DNA of 64,000 nucleotides from DASUBN01 sp036500225 (GTDB lineage: Bacteria > Pseudomonadota > Gammaproteobacteria > Natronospirales > REEB76): positions 1 to 64,000 of the forward strand of contig DASYCJ010000021.1 in assembly GCA_036500225.1 (NCBI GenBank), given 5' to 3'. Of this stretch, positions 1-8,006 are shown piece after piece. A program made the translations under genes and the position numbers. Numbering within the stretch: position 1 is the stretch's first letter; each line of letters opens with the position of its first letter. Under the pieces are notes generated by a model, which saw nothing but the letters and a program-made list of their open reading frames with translations, had not been told where the DNA came from and ran no database searches.

Positions 1-1
1 G

Positions 2-223
2 TCATTCAAGTACGCCAAGAACTACTTGGGCCGGACGATCTATCACGACGTGCAGGCTACTTATCACTTCGACGACTGGAACACCGACTTCAGCCTCGGT
101 ATCCGGAACTTGTTCGATAAGGAACCGCCGACTGCACTGGCTGCCTTCGCGAACAGCTTCCTGCCCTCGTTCTACCGAGTGCCGGGTCGCGAGTTCTACG
201 GCCGCATCAGCGTGAAGTTCTAA
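2..223 (+). CDS. TonB-dependent receptor, C-terminal fragment (partial)
   Basis: The reading frame is open from the window edge and ends at 223. It encodes about 73 residues with alternating aromatic and polar residues, a GIRNLFDKEPP motif and a terminal Phe after ISVKF. These are the usual last beta-strands of a TonB-dependent outer-membrane receptor: the NLFDK turn is a family hallmark and the terminal Phe is the BAM recognition signal. The 5' part lies outside the window, so the ligand cannot be judged. A strong terminator follows directly. It sits beside the hydroxylase/sulfotransferase cluster, and receptors of this type often neighbour such genes, so a functional link is possible but inferred. 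Confidence 0.85.
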   Translation, partial: SFKYAKNYLGRTIYHDVQATYHFDDWNTDFSLGIRNLFDKEPPTALAAFANSFLPSFYRVPGREFYGRISVKF

Positions 224-250
224 TAACGAACCGTTACAACGGTCGATTGA

Positions 251-278
251 ATGGCCCCCGCAAGGGGGCCATTTTTTT
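251..278 (+). terminator. Rho-independent terminator after the TonB-dependent receptor
   Basis: A perfect 9-bp stem (251-259 with 264-272) closes a GCAA tetraloop and is followed by a run of seven T (272-278). It lies 28 bp after the receptor stop codon and separates the receptor transcript from the next gene, which starts at 373. Confidence 0.9.
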
Positions 279-372
279 GTGCTGTGACAGGGGCTTGCGT
301 GGGCGGTTGCATTGGGGGCGGAGTTGGACCCATATTGTCCGGCATCGGCACCGGCATCCTGTGGGGGGGAGC

Positions 373-930
373 ATGCAAGCCACGCGAATCCATACCGTCG
401 AAGGACGGCAGATCCGCATCTACGACGGGTTGTTGAAGGAAGCGGAGAACCAGGCGCTCACGGCCCTGTTCGATCAAGGCGCGTTCACCCGCAGTGAGTG
501 GGCACGGGATGATACCCAGCAGTTCCGGCATTGGGCCCTGAACATCCCTCTGGATGCTTCAGCCCGCTTGCCGGTGTATCAGCCCACGGTCGAAGCGGTC
601 GCGGATTTCGATGCCACGAGCCGTTATCGCGTCTACCGGAGTTATTGCAACCATTCTGCCTACGGAGACATGTTGTTCATCCACACCGACTCCAGGCCCG
701 GAGAGCAGGGTCTGACGGCATTGTGGTACGTAGCGCCCGCCTGGGAGCCAGAGTGGGGCGGTGAGACCCTATTCTTCAACTCGAAGATGGATGCGGAGGC
801 GGTGGTGAGCCCGCAGCCGGGCCGGCTCGTGATCTTCGATGGGTCCATCGCCCATGCAGGGCGCCCGCCCAATCGCATCTGCTACGCACCCCGTTATACC
901 CTCGCCTACAAGTTCGATCGCGTCACCTGA
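373..930 (+). CDS. 2OG-Fe(II) oxygenase (prolyl-hydroxylase-like)
   Basis: A protein of 185 residues that resembles the Fe(II)/2-oxoglutarate oxygenase superfamily of prolyl 4-hydroxylase-like enzymes. The metal triad is visible as H104-T-D106 (FIHTD) and H161 (SIAHAGRP), with R174 as the likely 2-oxoglutarate salt-bridge residue. The WGGETLFF segment before the distal His is typical of the jelly-roll core. The ATG at 373 was chosen because a G-rich ribosome-binding site (363-369) precedes it. A longer frame from 247 would run through the terminator and has no conserved sequence. First gene of the hydroxylase/sulfotransferase cluster. The substrate is unknown; a protein or peptide side chain is most likely. 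Confidence 0.85.
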   Translation: MQATRIHTVEGRQIRIYDGLLKEAENQALTALFDQGAFTRSEWARDDTQQFRHWALNIPLDASARLPVYQPTVEAVADFDATSRYRVYRSYCNHSAYGDMLFIHTDSRPGEQGLTALWYVAPAWEPEWGGETLFFNSKMDAEAVVSPQPGRLVIFDGSIAHAGRPPNRICYAPRYTLAYKFDRVT

Positions 931-934
931 TGGC

Positions 935-2662
935 TTAGGGCTTGTAACCGAACTCATCCAGGAAGGGCCGCAGCACCACGCTGGCTTCGCCGAAGTATCT
1001 CTGGTAGTTCCGCCAGCGGTCCAGGGATTCCCGGTAGATCGGGCGACTCACCTGGTGATAGCTAGGGGTGTAGATGCGGCCGCGCTTGCGCGCATGGGCT
1101 ACGTGATCGATCAGAGTGGGATCCCAGGCCAGCCCCAGGTACTCAAGAGTCCGGCGCAGTTCCGCTTCCTTATCGTCCACCAGTGACTCGTAACGTAGCT
1201 CATGCACCTGCAGGGGCAATGCGACGCGGTAGCGCAGCCACAGCGTCATGACCCGTCGGTACAGCTCAGCGCCGCCCATGAGGCTGGTGAAGTTGGCCAA
1301 TGCCGGATTGCGGCCGAAAGGCTGCATGAAGCAGGACAGGATGACCGCGCAGGGATGGCGTTCGGCAAAGACGAAGCGCGTATCCGGGAATAGCCGGTGG
1401 ATCAGGGCCGCATGGGCGGAGTGGAAGGGGTTCTTGTCCACAATTACCCGGGCGGAGCCTAGATCTTCCCCAAGGTAGCGGGCAGCTTCAGCCCAATAGA
1501 GCGCCCTCAGCTCAGCAAGATCGGTCTCGCTGAGTTTCAGCAATGCGCGGGGACCAGCGCCGTGACGTCCCTGTACCCGTTCCTGGACGATATACAGGGG
1601 CGGTTCCTCTTCCATCACCGCCACGTCCGGGTGGGCGCCGAGGATAGTATCCATGAGCGTGGTGCCGGAACGGGGGAAGCTCACCAGGAATACGGGTGAC
1701 CGCTCCTGCGGCTCGGTATCCGCATCCGCGAGTGCTCGCAGGGTGTCGGCATCGAGCTCAGCCAGGTCCGCATCCAGCTGCTCCGCGAAACGAGCACCGG
1801 CCTCGGCCATGTCGGGCCAGATCTCGTCGGCAATGCGGTTGCCGGCAAGGAAGTGGCCATAGGCATCGTCTATCTCACCCAGCAGGTCATGGTCGCGTCC
1901 CAGTTCGAAATGCAGGCCACGTCGGGCGCGTTTCTCGGTGCGAGGATTGTCCAGGGTCCGCTTGAGCCGGGACACGGCTTGTCGCAGGTCACCGTGGCGC
2001 CTCTCGCAGCGGGCCGCCACCAGATGCAGGATGTCATGGTCCGGGTCGAGGGTGAGACCTCGGGCAGCGGTCTCCTCGGCTTTGTCCAGTTCGTTCATCT
2101 GCTCATAGAGCATGGCGAGATTGGCGAGGGCGGGGATGTTCCTGGGGTCGAGACTCAGGGCCCGTTCATACGCGGCAATCGCCCCTTCGAAGTCGTGTTT
2201 GCGGTTCAGGGTGACCGCGAGGTTGCTGTATATATCGGGTTTGCTGGGGTCCAGTCTCAAGGACTCCTGGAACGCAGCCAGGGCAGCATCGAAATCCCCC
2301 AACTCGTGCAGCGTCAGGCCGAACTCCGCCCACAGGCCTGCGTCGGGAGGCGAGAGCTTGAGCGCTTCGCGATAGGCGTCTGCGGCAGGTACCCAGTCAC
2401 TCAGCGCCGCGTAGGTCTGTGCCAGGGAGCGCCGTATGCCGGGATGCCCCGGAGCCAAGCTCGCCGCGCGGCTGAGGTTCTGCAGTGCGGCTGCGGCCTC
2501 TCCCGCGTCCAGTTCCAGGGCTCCGACCAGGAACAATGCACCGGGGTGCTGTGGATCCAGACGCAAGGCCTCCTGCGCCAGGGCGCGTGCGCGCTGCCAG
2601 GCGCTCTCACCATAAGCGGCGAGCGCAGCCTCGAAGGCCGCGGTGGCGTCGGGGTGATTCAA
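935..2662 (-). CDS. TPR-sulfotransferase fusion protein
   Basis: A protein of 575 residues. Residues 1 to about 250 are tandem tetratricopeptide repeats with the usual A-x-x-x-Y-x-x-A-L-x-L-x-P pattern. The C-terminal half is a sulfotransferase with the PAPS 5'-phosphosulfate loop SFPRSGTT at 328-335. The family transfers sulfate from PAPS to a hydroxyl or amine; TPR fusions resemble tyrosylprotein sulfotransferase-like enzymes, where the repeats probably bind a protein substrate. The start appears to be TTG at 2662 and is uncertain. It lies 24 bp after the 2OG-oxygenase gene at 2687-3373 on the same strand, so the two are probably co-transcribed with the hydroxylase-sulfotransferase gene upstream of them. 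Confidence 0.9.
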   Translation of the reverse strand: MNHPDATAAFEAALAAYGESAWQRARALAQEALRLDPQHPGALFLVGALELDAGEAAAALQNLSRAASLAPGHPGIRRSLAQTYAALSDWVPAADAYREALKLSPPDAGLWAEFGLTLHELGDFDAALAAFQESLRLDPSKPDIYSNLAVTLNRKHDFEGAIAAYERALSLDPRNIPALANLAMLYEQMNELDKAEETAARGLTLDPDHDILHLVAARCERRHGDLRQAVSRLKRTLDNPRTEKRARRGLHFELGRDHDLLGEIDDAYGHFLAGNRIADEIWPDMAEAGARFAEQLDADLAELDADTLRALADADTEPQERSPVFLVSFPRSGTTLMDTILGAHPDVAVMEEEPPLYIVQERVQGRHGAGPRALLKLSETDLAELRALYWAEAARYLGEDLGSARVIVDKNPFHSAHAALIHRLFPDTRFVFAERHPCAVILSCFMQPFGRNPALANFTSLMGGAELYRRVMTLWLRYRVALPLQVHELRYESLVDDKEAELRRTLEYLGLAWDPTLIDHVAHARKRGRIYTPSYHQVSRPIYRESLDRWRNYQRYFGEASVVLRPFLDEFGYKP

Positions 2663-2686
2663 AAGAGTTCCATCCGAAAGTGTCGC

Positions 2687-3373
2687 TCAGATCTTGAGAC
2701 GCAGTGCCGGCTCGTCATTGCCATCCGCTTGGTGCCGGACCCATGCATTGAAAGCCACCGTGATGCGCGGGCGCTGGCCATAATAGGGTGCAACCTCGTG
2801 CATCAGGTAGGAGGGGAACATCAGCAGCTGCCCGGCACGCAGGTTGAAGGCGATTTCGCCCATGCCGTAGGGTTCACGCCAATGGGCGTTGCCGGCATCC
2901 AGGTACATGGCGGCGGTGGTGCGAGCTTCCAGGAAACGCAGTGCGCCGTTGTTGGGTTTGTCCGCCACCGTATCGCCTGGGTCCACGCAGTACACCCCTG
3001 ACCAGGAAGCCATGGGATGGTTGTGCTGGGCGGTATATCCACCGTGTCGGGTCAGGTGGTACCAGCTGTGATGGAAGATGCGCAGCTGCTGCATGTCGGC
3101 GGCGCTGTAGCCGTTCAACTGCTGCACCACATAGCCGATGTTCTGCAGGCAGTAACGGGCCAGGGTCTGCACTTCCGGTTCGGGATTGTCGAACAGCGAG
3201 AAATCGCTCTCATAGACGGCGACCTTGATCACCGGGGTCGGGACCGAACGGCGCTTGCGGCTGGTGTCCGCTTCCCAAGCGAGGAAGATGCGCGTCAAGG
3301 CGCTGTTCAGGGCTTCCGGGTTCGGCATCGAGGTGTCGACCATCGGCGAGGCGAACACAGGCATGAAGTTCAT
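2687..3373 (-). CDS. Putative 2OG-Fe(II) oxygenase, TIGR02466-like
   Basis: A protein of 228 residues resembling the TIGR02466 group of putative 2OG-Fe(II) oxygenases. The metal triad is H117-N-H119, with His in place of the usual Asp as in this group, plus H192 in FPSYLMHEV. R203 in RPRITVAFN is the likely 2-oxoglutarate ligand. The start ATG overlaps the stop of the upstream hydroxylase-sulfotransferase gene (ATGA, 3370-3373), implying translational coupling. A second member of the group is found at 55697-56347. The biological substrate of the group is not known to me. The His-x-His metal site may mean altered chemistry. Confidence 0.8.
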   Translation of the reverse strand: MNFMPVFASPMVDTSMPNPEALNSALTRIFLAWEADTSRKRRSVPTPVIKVAVYESDFSLFDNPEPEVQTLARYCLQNIGYVVQQLNGYSAADMQQLRIFHHSWYHLTRHGGYTAQHNHPMASWSGVYCVDPGDTVADKPNNGALRFLEARTTAAMYLDAGNAHWREPYGMGEIAFNLRAGQLLMFPSYLMHEVAPYYGQRPRITVAFNAWVRHQADGNDEPALRLKI

Positions 3374-5199
3374 AGGCGATTCCCCAAGGCTTTTAGCTGC
3401 GCTTCCACGCCGCCGAGCGCCGCCAGCGGCTGACGCAGGGCCGCCTCATGGCGCCGCCATTTGTCCGCGGCCGGAGGACTCAGAGTGTACTTCGACAGCG
3501 GCAGACCGGCCGCCAGCGAGGCCTGCAGGTCCGGGGCGGGGGCTAGGCCGATGAAATCCACGGCTCGGGCGAAACTGCCGGCGGGATCGGTGGTCAAGGC
3601 CGCGTAGTCCAGGACCCGCCAACGCTCTTTCGGCAGCTTCGCCAGATCCCGCATGATGATCTCGTTGGCTGCGCGCCACTGCAGCGCCACCACCTCGGCC
3701 AGGGGCTGTCCCGCAAGGGACTGCCAGGCGGGCGGTAACAACAGCGACCAGGGCGGGCCGGACCAGTCGGGCAGATCCGCATAGGTCACGAAGCGTCCTG
3801 ACTGCCATGCATCCAGCATGCTACCTAAGTTCTCGGCCGCGTCCCGGTATATGAAGACATACAGGGCATCGGGGAACAGTGCATCCAGGAACGGGATACG
3901 CAAGGCATTCTTCGGCGTCTTCTCCAGGAGCCGCAGCGTCGCATGCGAAGAACCGTCTTGATCGAGCCAGCGTCGATCCCGGGCATCGCGTAACTGCAGC
4001 ATGAAATTGCCGAGCAACTCATGGCGGACTTCCGGCGTCACATCGACGGCGCCGAGGGCATTGGAGGCGAAACCTCGGTCCTGCGGCGACAGACCCGGGA
4101 TGTTCTCGATCTCCGCGTGACTCTCGTCGCCCAGGGTCCAGAGGCCGGGATGTCGCTTGAGGGTCTCGAACAAGAGCGTACTGCCGCTGCGCGGCGCCGA
4201 GACGATGATCACCGGCCGCTCGAGCTGCGGCCGCGGCGCGCGTCTTTGCCATTCCCGCCAGCCGTCGAACATGGCCGGCAGGAAGCGGCTCAAGACCTGA
4301 GTCACAGGTGTGCTGTTGCTCGGCAAACGGATGTCGCGGCCCAGGTCACCGGATCGGCGCAAGCTATCCTCGATGAGCACCGCGAAGCTCCCATGCCGCT
4401 CGGGACGCTGTGCGAATTGCGCCCACAAGGCCTGCCATTCGTTGCTGAAGTCCAGTAGGGTGTTCTCGAGTTCCGCCTGCTGTGGACTGCGTTGCCGCGC
4501 ACTGCGCAGATCCGCCACCAGTTCGTGGATCGCGGCTTTGACTCCGGCGGGTTCCGTGAGGCTCGCCCGGTTGTTGCGTTCGTAGGCGAGCTCGCGGGCC
4601 GGTCCGTCGATCTCTGGCGTGACCAGGTCCGTGGCAGGCTGCACGTCGCCGCGGACCACGATGCCGCCGGAGGCGAGCCGCCAGAAGGCCGCGCTACCGA
4701 CCGTGTCGATTACTAGGTGCACCCTGCGGATGCCGCTGCCATTGATGACGCGATGCGGGCGCCAGTTGTCGAATATCCAGGCTTCGCCCTCGGCCATGTG
4801 GATCTCGACGCCATCGCAATTGAAGCGGACGCTCGGGTCGGTGACGATCGGCAGGTGGATGCGTATCCGATCGCGCCAATAGAAGTCGATGTCGGTATGC
4901 GTAGTCACCTCGGCGCCGGGCTCGAGGCGCATGAGGCGGGAGCGGCCGATGACGGTCTGGAAACTCGCCATGACCTGTTGCAGGTACTGGCATTGCGCCA
5001 GCCGCGGTGTGGGCGCCATGGAACCGGAGGTGTCGTCGTTCTCGCCGCCATCGTGGGACACCAGGACCAAGGCCGAATTGCCGGCGAAACCCTGGGGATG
5101 TCCGCGCCACTCGCTCTCCGAGAACTGGCCGATCTCGGCTTTGAGGCGCGCGACGTCGAAGCGCAATGGGAGCTTGATGAAGGGGGCGGGGAGGCGCAT
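3370..5199 (-). CDS. Aspartyl/asparaginyl beta-hydroxylase fused to a sulfotransferase
   Basis: A two-domain protein of 609 residues. Residues 1 to about 170 match the aspartyl/asparaginyl beta-hydroxylase family (2OG-Fe(II) dependent) with H101-T-D103, H149 and R159 as metal and cosubstrate ligands. Residues from about 325 to 560 form a sulfotransferase with the PAPS loop SAPRSGST at 334-341. About 150 less typical residues join them. One chain that can add a hydroxyl and then transfer sulfate suggests sequential hydroxylation and O-sulfation of one substrate; this is inference. ATG at 5199 has GAGG upstream. It leads a minus-strand operon with the genes at 2687 and 935 and is divergent from the hydroxylase gene at 5249. 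Confidence 0.85.
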   Translation of the reverse strand: MRLPAPFIKLPLRFDVARLKAEIGQFSESEWRGHPQGFAGNSALVLVSHDGGENDDTSGSMAPTPRLAQCQYLQQVMASFQTVIGRSRLMRLEPGAEVTTHTDIDFYWRDRIRIHLPIVTDPSVRFNCDGVEIHMAEGEAWIFDNWRPHRVINGSGIRRVHLVIDTVGSAAFWRLASGGIVVRGDVQPATDLVTPEIDGPARELAYERNNRASLTEPAGVKAAIHELVADLRSARQRSPQQAELENTLLDFSNEWQALWAQFAQRPERHGSFAVLIEDSLRRSGDLGRDIRLPSNSTPVTQVLSRFLPAMFDGWREWQRRAPRPQLERPVIIVSAPRSGSTLLFETLKRHPGLWTLGDESHAEIENIPGLSPQDRGFASNALGAVDVTPEVRHELLGNFMLQLRDARDRRWLDQDGSSHATLRLLEKTPKNALRIPFLDALFPDALYVFIYRDAAENLGSMLDAWQSGRFVTYADLPDWSGPPWSLLLPPAWQSLAGQPLAEVVALQWRAANEIIMRDLAKLPKERWRVLDYAALTTDPAGSFARAVDFIGLAPAPDLQASLAAGLPLSKYTLSPPAADKWRRHEAALRQPLAALGGVEAQLKALGNRL

Positions 5200-5207
5200 G
5201 CGGCCTC

Positions 5208-5240
5208 ATTGTACCGGGGAGGGGTGCACCACGGTACACT
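5208..5240. promoter_or_regulatory. Inverted repeats in the divergent hydroxylase control region
   Basis: Only 49 bp separate two divergent hydroxylase genes. The spacer holds GTACCG (5211-5216) and its inverse CGGTAC (5232-5237) around a central GGTGCACC palindrome (5223-5230). A TACACT box (5235-5240) could be a -10 for the plus-strand gene. A shared operator is plausible, but no regulator gene is visible. Confidence 0.3.
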
Positions 5241-5248
5241 CCTGAACC

Positions 5249-5893
5249 ATGGGTACTGGCTTCGATAAACGCGACCACGTGGTCGCCTGCAAGCGGCTGC
5301 AGCAGCGCGTGGATACGGCGAGGCTGCAGGCCGAGGTGGCGGCCCTACCGACCGAGTCTTGGGGCAACGTCCGCGCACCGGTGCACCGTGAGACTCGATC
5401 GTTGTTCCTCAAAGGCCATGCGCCTGCGCTCAACATTCCCGGCGATCCGGACCAAGCGGTCCTGACCGCCTGCCCCTACATACGTGGACTCCTGTATGGC
5501 CTGCTGCCCGGTACCCCCGGCAAATGCCTGTTGGCGGGGTTACGGCCGAACGGCATCGTCTATCCGCATATGGATGCAGACAACGACTACTTCGTGGGCT
5601 CCTTCCGTATACACGTGCCGGTTTTCACCAACCCCAGGGTGCAGCTCTACTGCAATGGCCGCTTCTTCCAGATGCTGGCTGGCGAGATATGGACCCTTAA
5701 CAACCTGGCGCCCCACGCAGTGGTCAACGAGCACCCCAGCGAAGAGCGGGTGCACCTGATATTCGATGTGTTCCCTGCGGCTGAGGCCATCACCATGGTG
5801 GATGGCTTGCCTGAATCAGTGGGTGAGGATGATGCGGCGCTCTTGGCACGGCTCTCCGGGAGCCGGCCCGCCGATGCGCAGGTGATGGACTAG
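5249..5893 (+). CDS. Aspartyl/asparaginyl beta-hydroxylase family protein
   Basis: A single-domain protein of 214 residues. The Fe(II) triad is H107-M-D109 and H156, and R167 in ERVHLIFD is the likely 2-oxoglutarate ligand. The order of motifs (RPNG...HMD...IHVPVFTNP...W.LNN..PHAV.N) is the same as in the hydroxylase half of the divergent 609-residue protein, so the two are probably distant paralogues. No strong ribosome-binding site precedes the ATG. The gene converges on the sulfotransferase at 5890-6594 and the two stop codons share the sequence CTAG at 5890-5893. Confidence 0.85.
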   Translation: MGTGFDKRDHVVACKRLQQRVDTARLQAEVAALPTESWGNVRAPVHRETRSLFLKGHAPALNIPGDPDQAVLTACPYIRGLLYGLLPGTPGKCLLAGLRPNGIVYPHMDADNDYFVGSFRIHVPVFTNPRVQLYCNGRFFQMLAGEIWTLNNLAPHAVVNEHPSEERVHLIFDVFPAAEAITMVDGLPESVGEDDAALLARLSGSRPADAQVMD

Positions 5894-6594
5894 AAGTTGT
5901 AGTTATAGCTCTCGACTATGGCCCAGTCCCGCTCGGCTACCAGTTCCCGTAATTCTTGATCATAGTATTCCCGGTAGTCGCGGCGCGGCGAAGCGTTCAC
6001 AGGTGGCGCCGTGGCGATGGCTGCGGCGAGGCCGGGACCGAGGCTGCCGCCGCAGCTCTCGATCAAGGTGGCGAGATCTTCGCGCAGGTTCTCCATGTGC
6101 CCCATGCGCAGGCCTTCGGGCGAGCCGCCGCTGAAGCACATGTAACGGGTGAGCCAGCTCAAGTAACCCGCATCCGGGTCGGTGAAGCTGCGCATGGTCG
6201 TGCGGGTGATGCCGCTTCCCTGGTTGCCTTCACGGCTCTCCGGCAGCGCCTGGGCAATCTCCTCGCGCATGGCCGATTGCAGTGGGTGACCGAGGTGCAG
6301 AAGATTGTGCAGGGTATCGTGGAAGTCAGCCGTGCCCTGTTCGGAGACGGCGCGGAAGATGGGGTTGCGCTGCGGCGCGGCCGCATTGAACGAATACCAG
6401 GATACGTACCAGTCCCAGGGATTGCGCATGAAGGCGAAGGCCGGGAGCGGCTTCAGCTCCGCCGGCGCTTCGCTGCGCGCCAGGTGATAGCCGATGGTGC
6501 GCGCATCCGGATAGTGCTGCAGCAACAGCCGGTTCACGAACTGGCCGCCGGTCTTGTGCAGATGGATGAACAGGAACTGCGGAGTGGCGATCAC
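5890..6594 (-). CDS. Sulfotransferase-family protein
   Basis: A protein of about 234 residues if it begins at the GTG at 6594. The N-terminus reads FIHLHKTGGQ, a phosphosulfate-binding loop of the H-x-x-K-T-G-G type found in carbohydrate 2-O- and related sulfotransferases, followed by FMRNPWDW as a likely 3'-phosphate site. GTG 6594 was chosen because it lies 24 bp after the stop of the upstream hydroxylase gene and has a G-rich site before it. A longer frame to 6714 overlaps that gene and shows no conserved residues. Its loop differs from the PRSG-type loops of the two large sulfotransferases in the cluster, so it may act on another acceptor, perhaps glycan. Confidence 0.75.
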   Translation of the reverse strand: MIATPQFLFIHLHKTGGQFVNRLLLQHYPDARTIGYHLARSEAPAELKPLPAFAFMRNPWDWYVSWYSFNAAAPQRNPIFRAVSEQGTADFHDTLHNLLHLGHPLQSAMREEIAQALPESREGNQGSGITRTTMRSFTDPDAGYLSWLTRYMCFSGGSPEGLRMGHMENLREDLATLIESCGGSLGPGLAAAIATAPPVNASPRRDYREYYDQELRELVAERDWAIVESYNYNF

Positions 6595-6617
6595 GGGCCT
6601 GCCCCCAAGCCGCCGTC

Positions 6618-7955
6618 TCAGGCGGCCGGGCGGTACTTGGTGTTGAACGCGGCGATGGCTTCCACCAATACCGTGATGCCTTCGCGCTCCGCTTCGGTCA
6701 CTGCAGGATTCCACACTTCCACGAGGAGCACGGCGCAGTCCTCGTCGCTCCTATTCCAGGCCTCGTGTTGGAAGCTGTCATCGAATATGAGGCACTCGCC
6801 CTCGACCCAGCTGCGGGTCTCGTTGCCGACTCGGATGGCGCAGTCACGCGGCACTTGCAAGGGCAAGTGCACTGCAAGCTTGTAGTTGCCGAGGCCAAAA
6901 TGCGGTGGGACGTCGGTTCCGGGCTTGAGTATCGAGTACATCGCCTCCGGTGCATGACCGGGAAGCTCCGGCATGGGCAGGGCGTCCAGGGCCGCGGTGG
7001 TCTTGGGGCAGCGCTTGCGGTTGTCTTGGTTGCGCGTGCCGCCCTTGGAGAACTGCAAGATGCTCCAGGCTGGCGAGCCGTTCAGCACTTTCCACTGTTG
7101 GGCATCGATGCCTTCCGGCACTTCCACATATGGGCGCAGGCCTTCGCCGGAAGCCAACACTGTCGACAGCTCTTCTTTGATGGCACCGGTAGCCGCCTCG
7201 AGTCTCTTGACCCAAGGGAACTCGGCACGATCGAAGAAAGCCTGGGGCGTGAGCCCAGGCAGGAAGATGAAGGTCGGACGCTGCAGGGCGTGCTGATGGG
7301 GGTTACGTACTAGGCCCAAGTGCACGTCCACCGCATCCAGCACCCGTTGCAATGCTTGCTTGCCGTGACGTTCGATCACCGGCGCCAGGCCATCCATCAT
7401 GAGCTGCGACTGCGCGCCGCGCAGGCTCTCGGCTGCGCGTATCAGCAGACCACGCAGGACCGGTGGCACCATCTCTTCACCGGTCAGCATCTCCGGGTTG
7501 GGGATGCCGCGCCAAGCCTGCCAATAGGCCAGCAGGGCTTCATCTTTGCGGCCGAGGGTATCGAGCATGTCACCCCGGTGCAGGTAGGCGACGCTGAGGT
7601 CAGGGCGCAGTGCGATGGCACGATCCACCGCTGCCAGGGATTTCTCCAACTCGCCGCGCGCCTGCAGCACGATGGCGAGGTTCTTATGCAGGATCGGACG
7701 CTCCGGCGCCGCGCGCAAGGCCTGTTCCAGATATCCCTGGCTCGCATCCAGTTCACCACGCAGCATGGTCTGGACCGCGAGGAAGTTCAGGGCGCGGATG
7801 TGATAGGGCGCAATCTCGAGTATCTGCCGATAGACGCCCTCAGCGTCGCGCGTGTCTCCCCGCTCTGCGAGCCGTTTGGCGCTGTCAGCGAGAGTCTGGA
7901 TCTGCCAGGCGGTATCGGGGGCCTGTCCGGAGCGGGGTTGGTTCACGTGGGGCAC
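6618..7955 (-). CDS. TPR-aspartyl/asparaginyl beta-hydroxylase fusion
   Basis: A protein of 445 residues. Residues 20-150 form tetratricopeptide repeats. The C-terminal part is an aspartyl/asparaginyl beta-hydroxylase with H352-F-G354 and H397 as the metal-binding histidines. Gly replaces the Asp of the usual triad, as in animal AspH, where two histidines bind the iron. The TPR plus hydroxylase layout also resembles AspH, which hydroxylates Asp/Asn in protein domains. The start is GTG at 7955, about 10 bp downstream of an extended -10 box at 7967-7975. It probably forms a transcript with the sulfotransferase at 5890-6594. Confidence 0.87.
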   Translation of the reverse strand: MPHVNQPRSGQAPDTAWQIQTLADSAKRLAERGDTRDAEGVYRQILEIAPYHIRALNFLAVQTMLRGELDASQGYLEQALRAAPERPILHKNLAIVLQARGELEKSLAAVDRAIALRPDLSVAYLHRGDMLDTLGRKDEALLAYWQAWRGIPNPEMLTGEEMVPPVLRGLLIRAAESLRGAQSQLMMDGLAPVIERHGKQALQRVLDAVDVHLGLVRNPHQHALQRPTFIFLPGLTPQAFFDRAEFPWVKRLEAATGAIKEELSTVLASGEGLRPYVEVPEGIDAQQWKVLNGSPAWSILQFSKGGTRNQDNRKRCPKTTAALDALPMPELPGHAPEAMYSILKPGTDVPPHFGLGNYKLAVHLPLQVPRDCAIRVGNETRSWVEGECLIFDDSFQHEAWNRSDEDCAVLLVEVWNPAVTEAEREGITVLVEAIAAFNTKYRPAA

Positions 7956-7966
7956 GCATTCTAGGA

Positions 7967-7975
7967 GTTATATCA
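7967..7975 (-). promoter_or_regulatory. Extended -10 promoter of the TPR-hydroxylase gene
   Basis: On the minus strand the sequence TGATATAAC matches an extended -10 element (TGn plus TATAAC) just upstream of the GTG at 7955. The same CCTTGATATAA block occurs before the next minus-strand gene (9100-9108), which suggests common control. No good -35 is visible. Confidence 0.5.
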
Positions 7976-8006
7976 AGGATGCACATTCTTGCACATCCGG
8001 GCCGGC

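Noticed and set aside
1853..3001. 382-codon open frame opposite the TPR-sulfotransferase and oxygenase genes
   Set aside because: It crosses the junction of two real genes and has no family features; the minus-strand genes have clear motifs.
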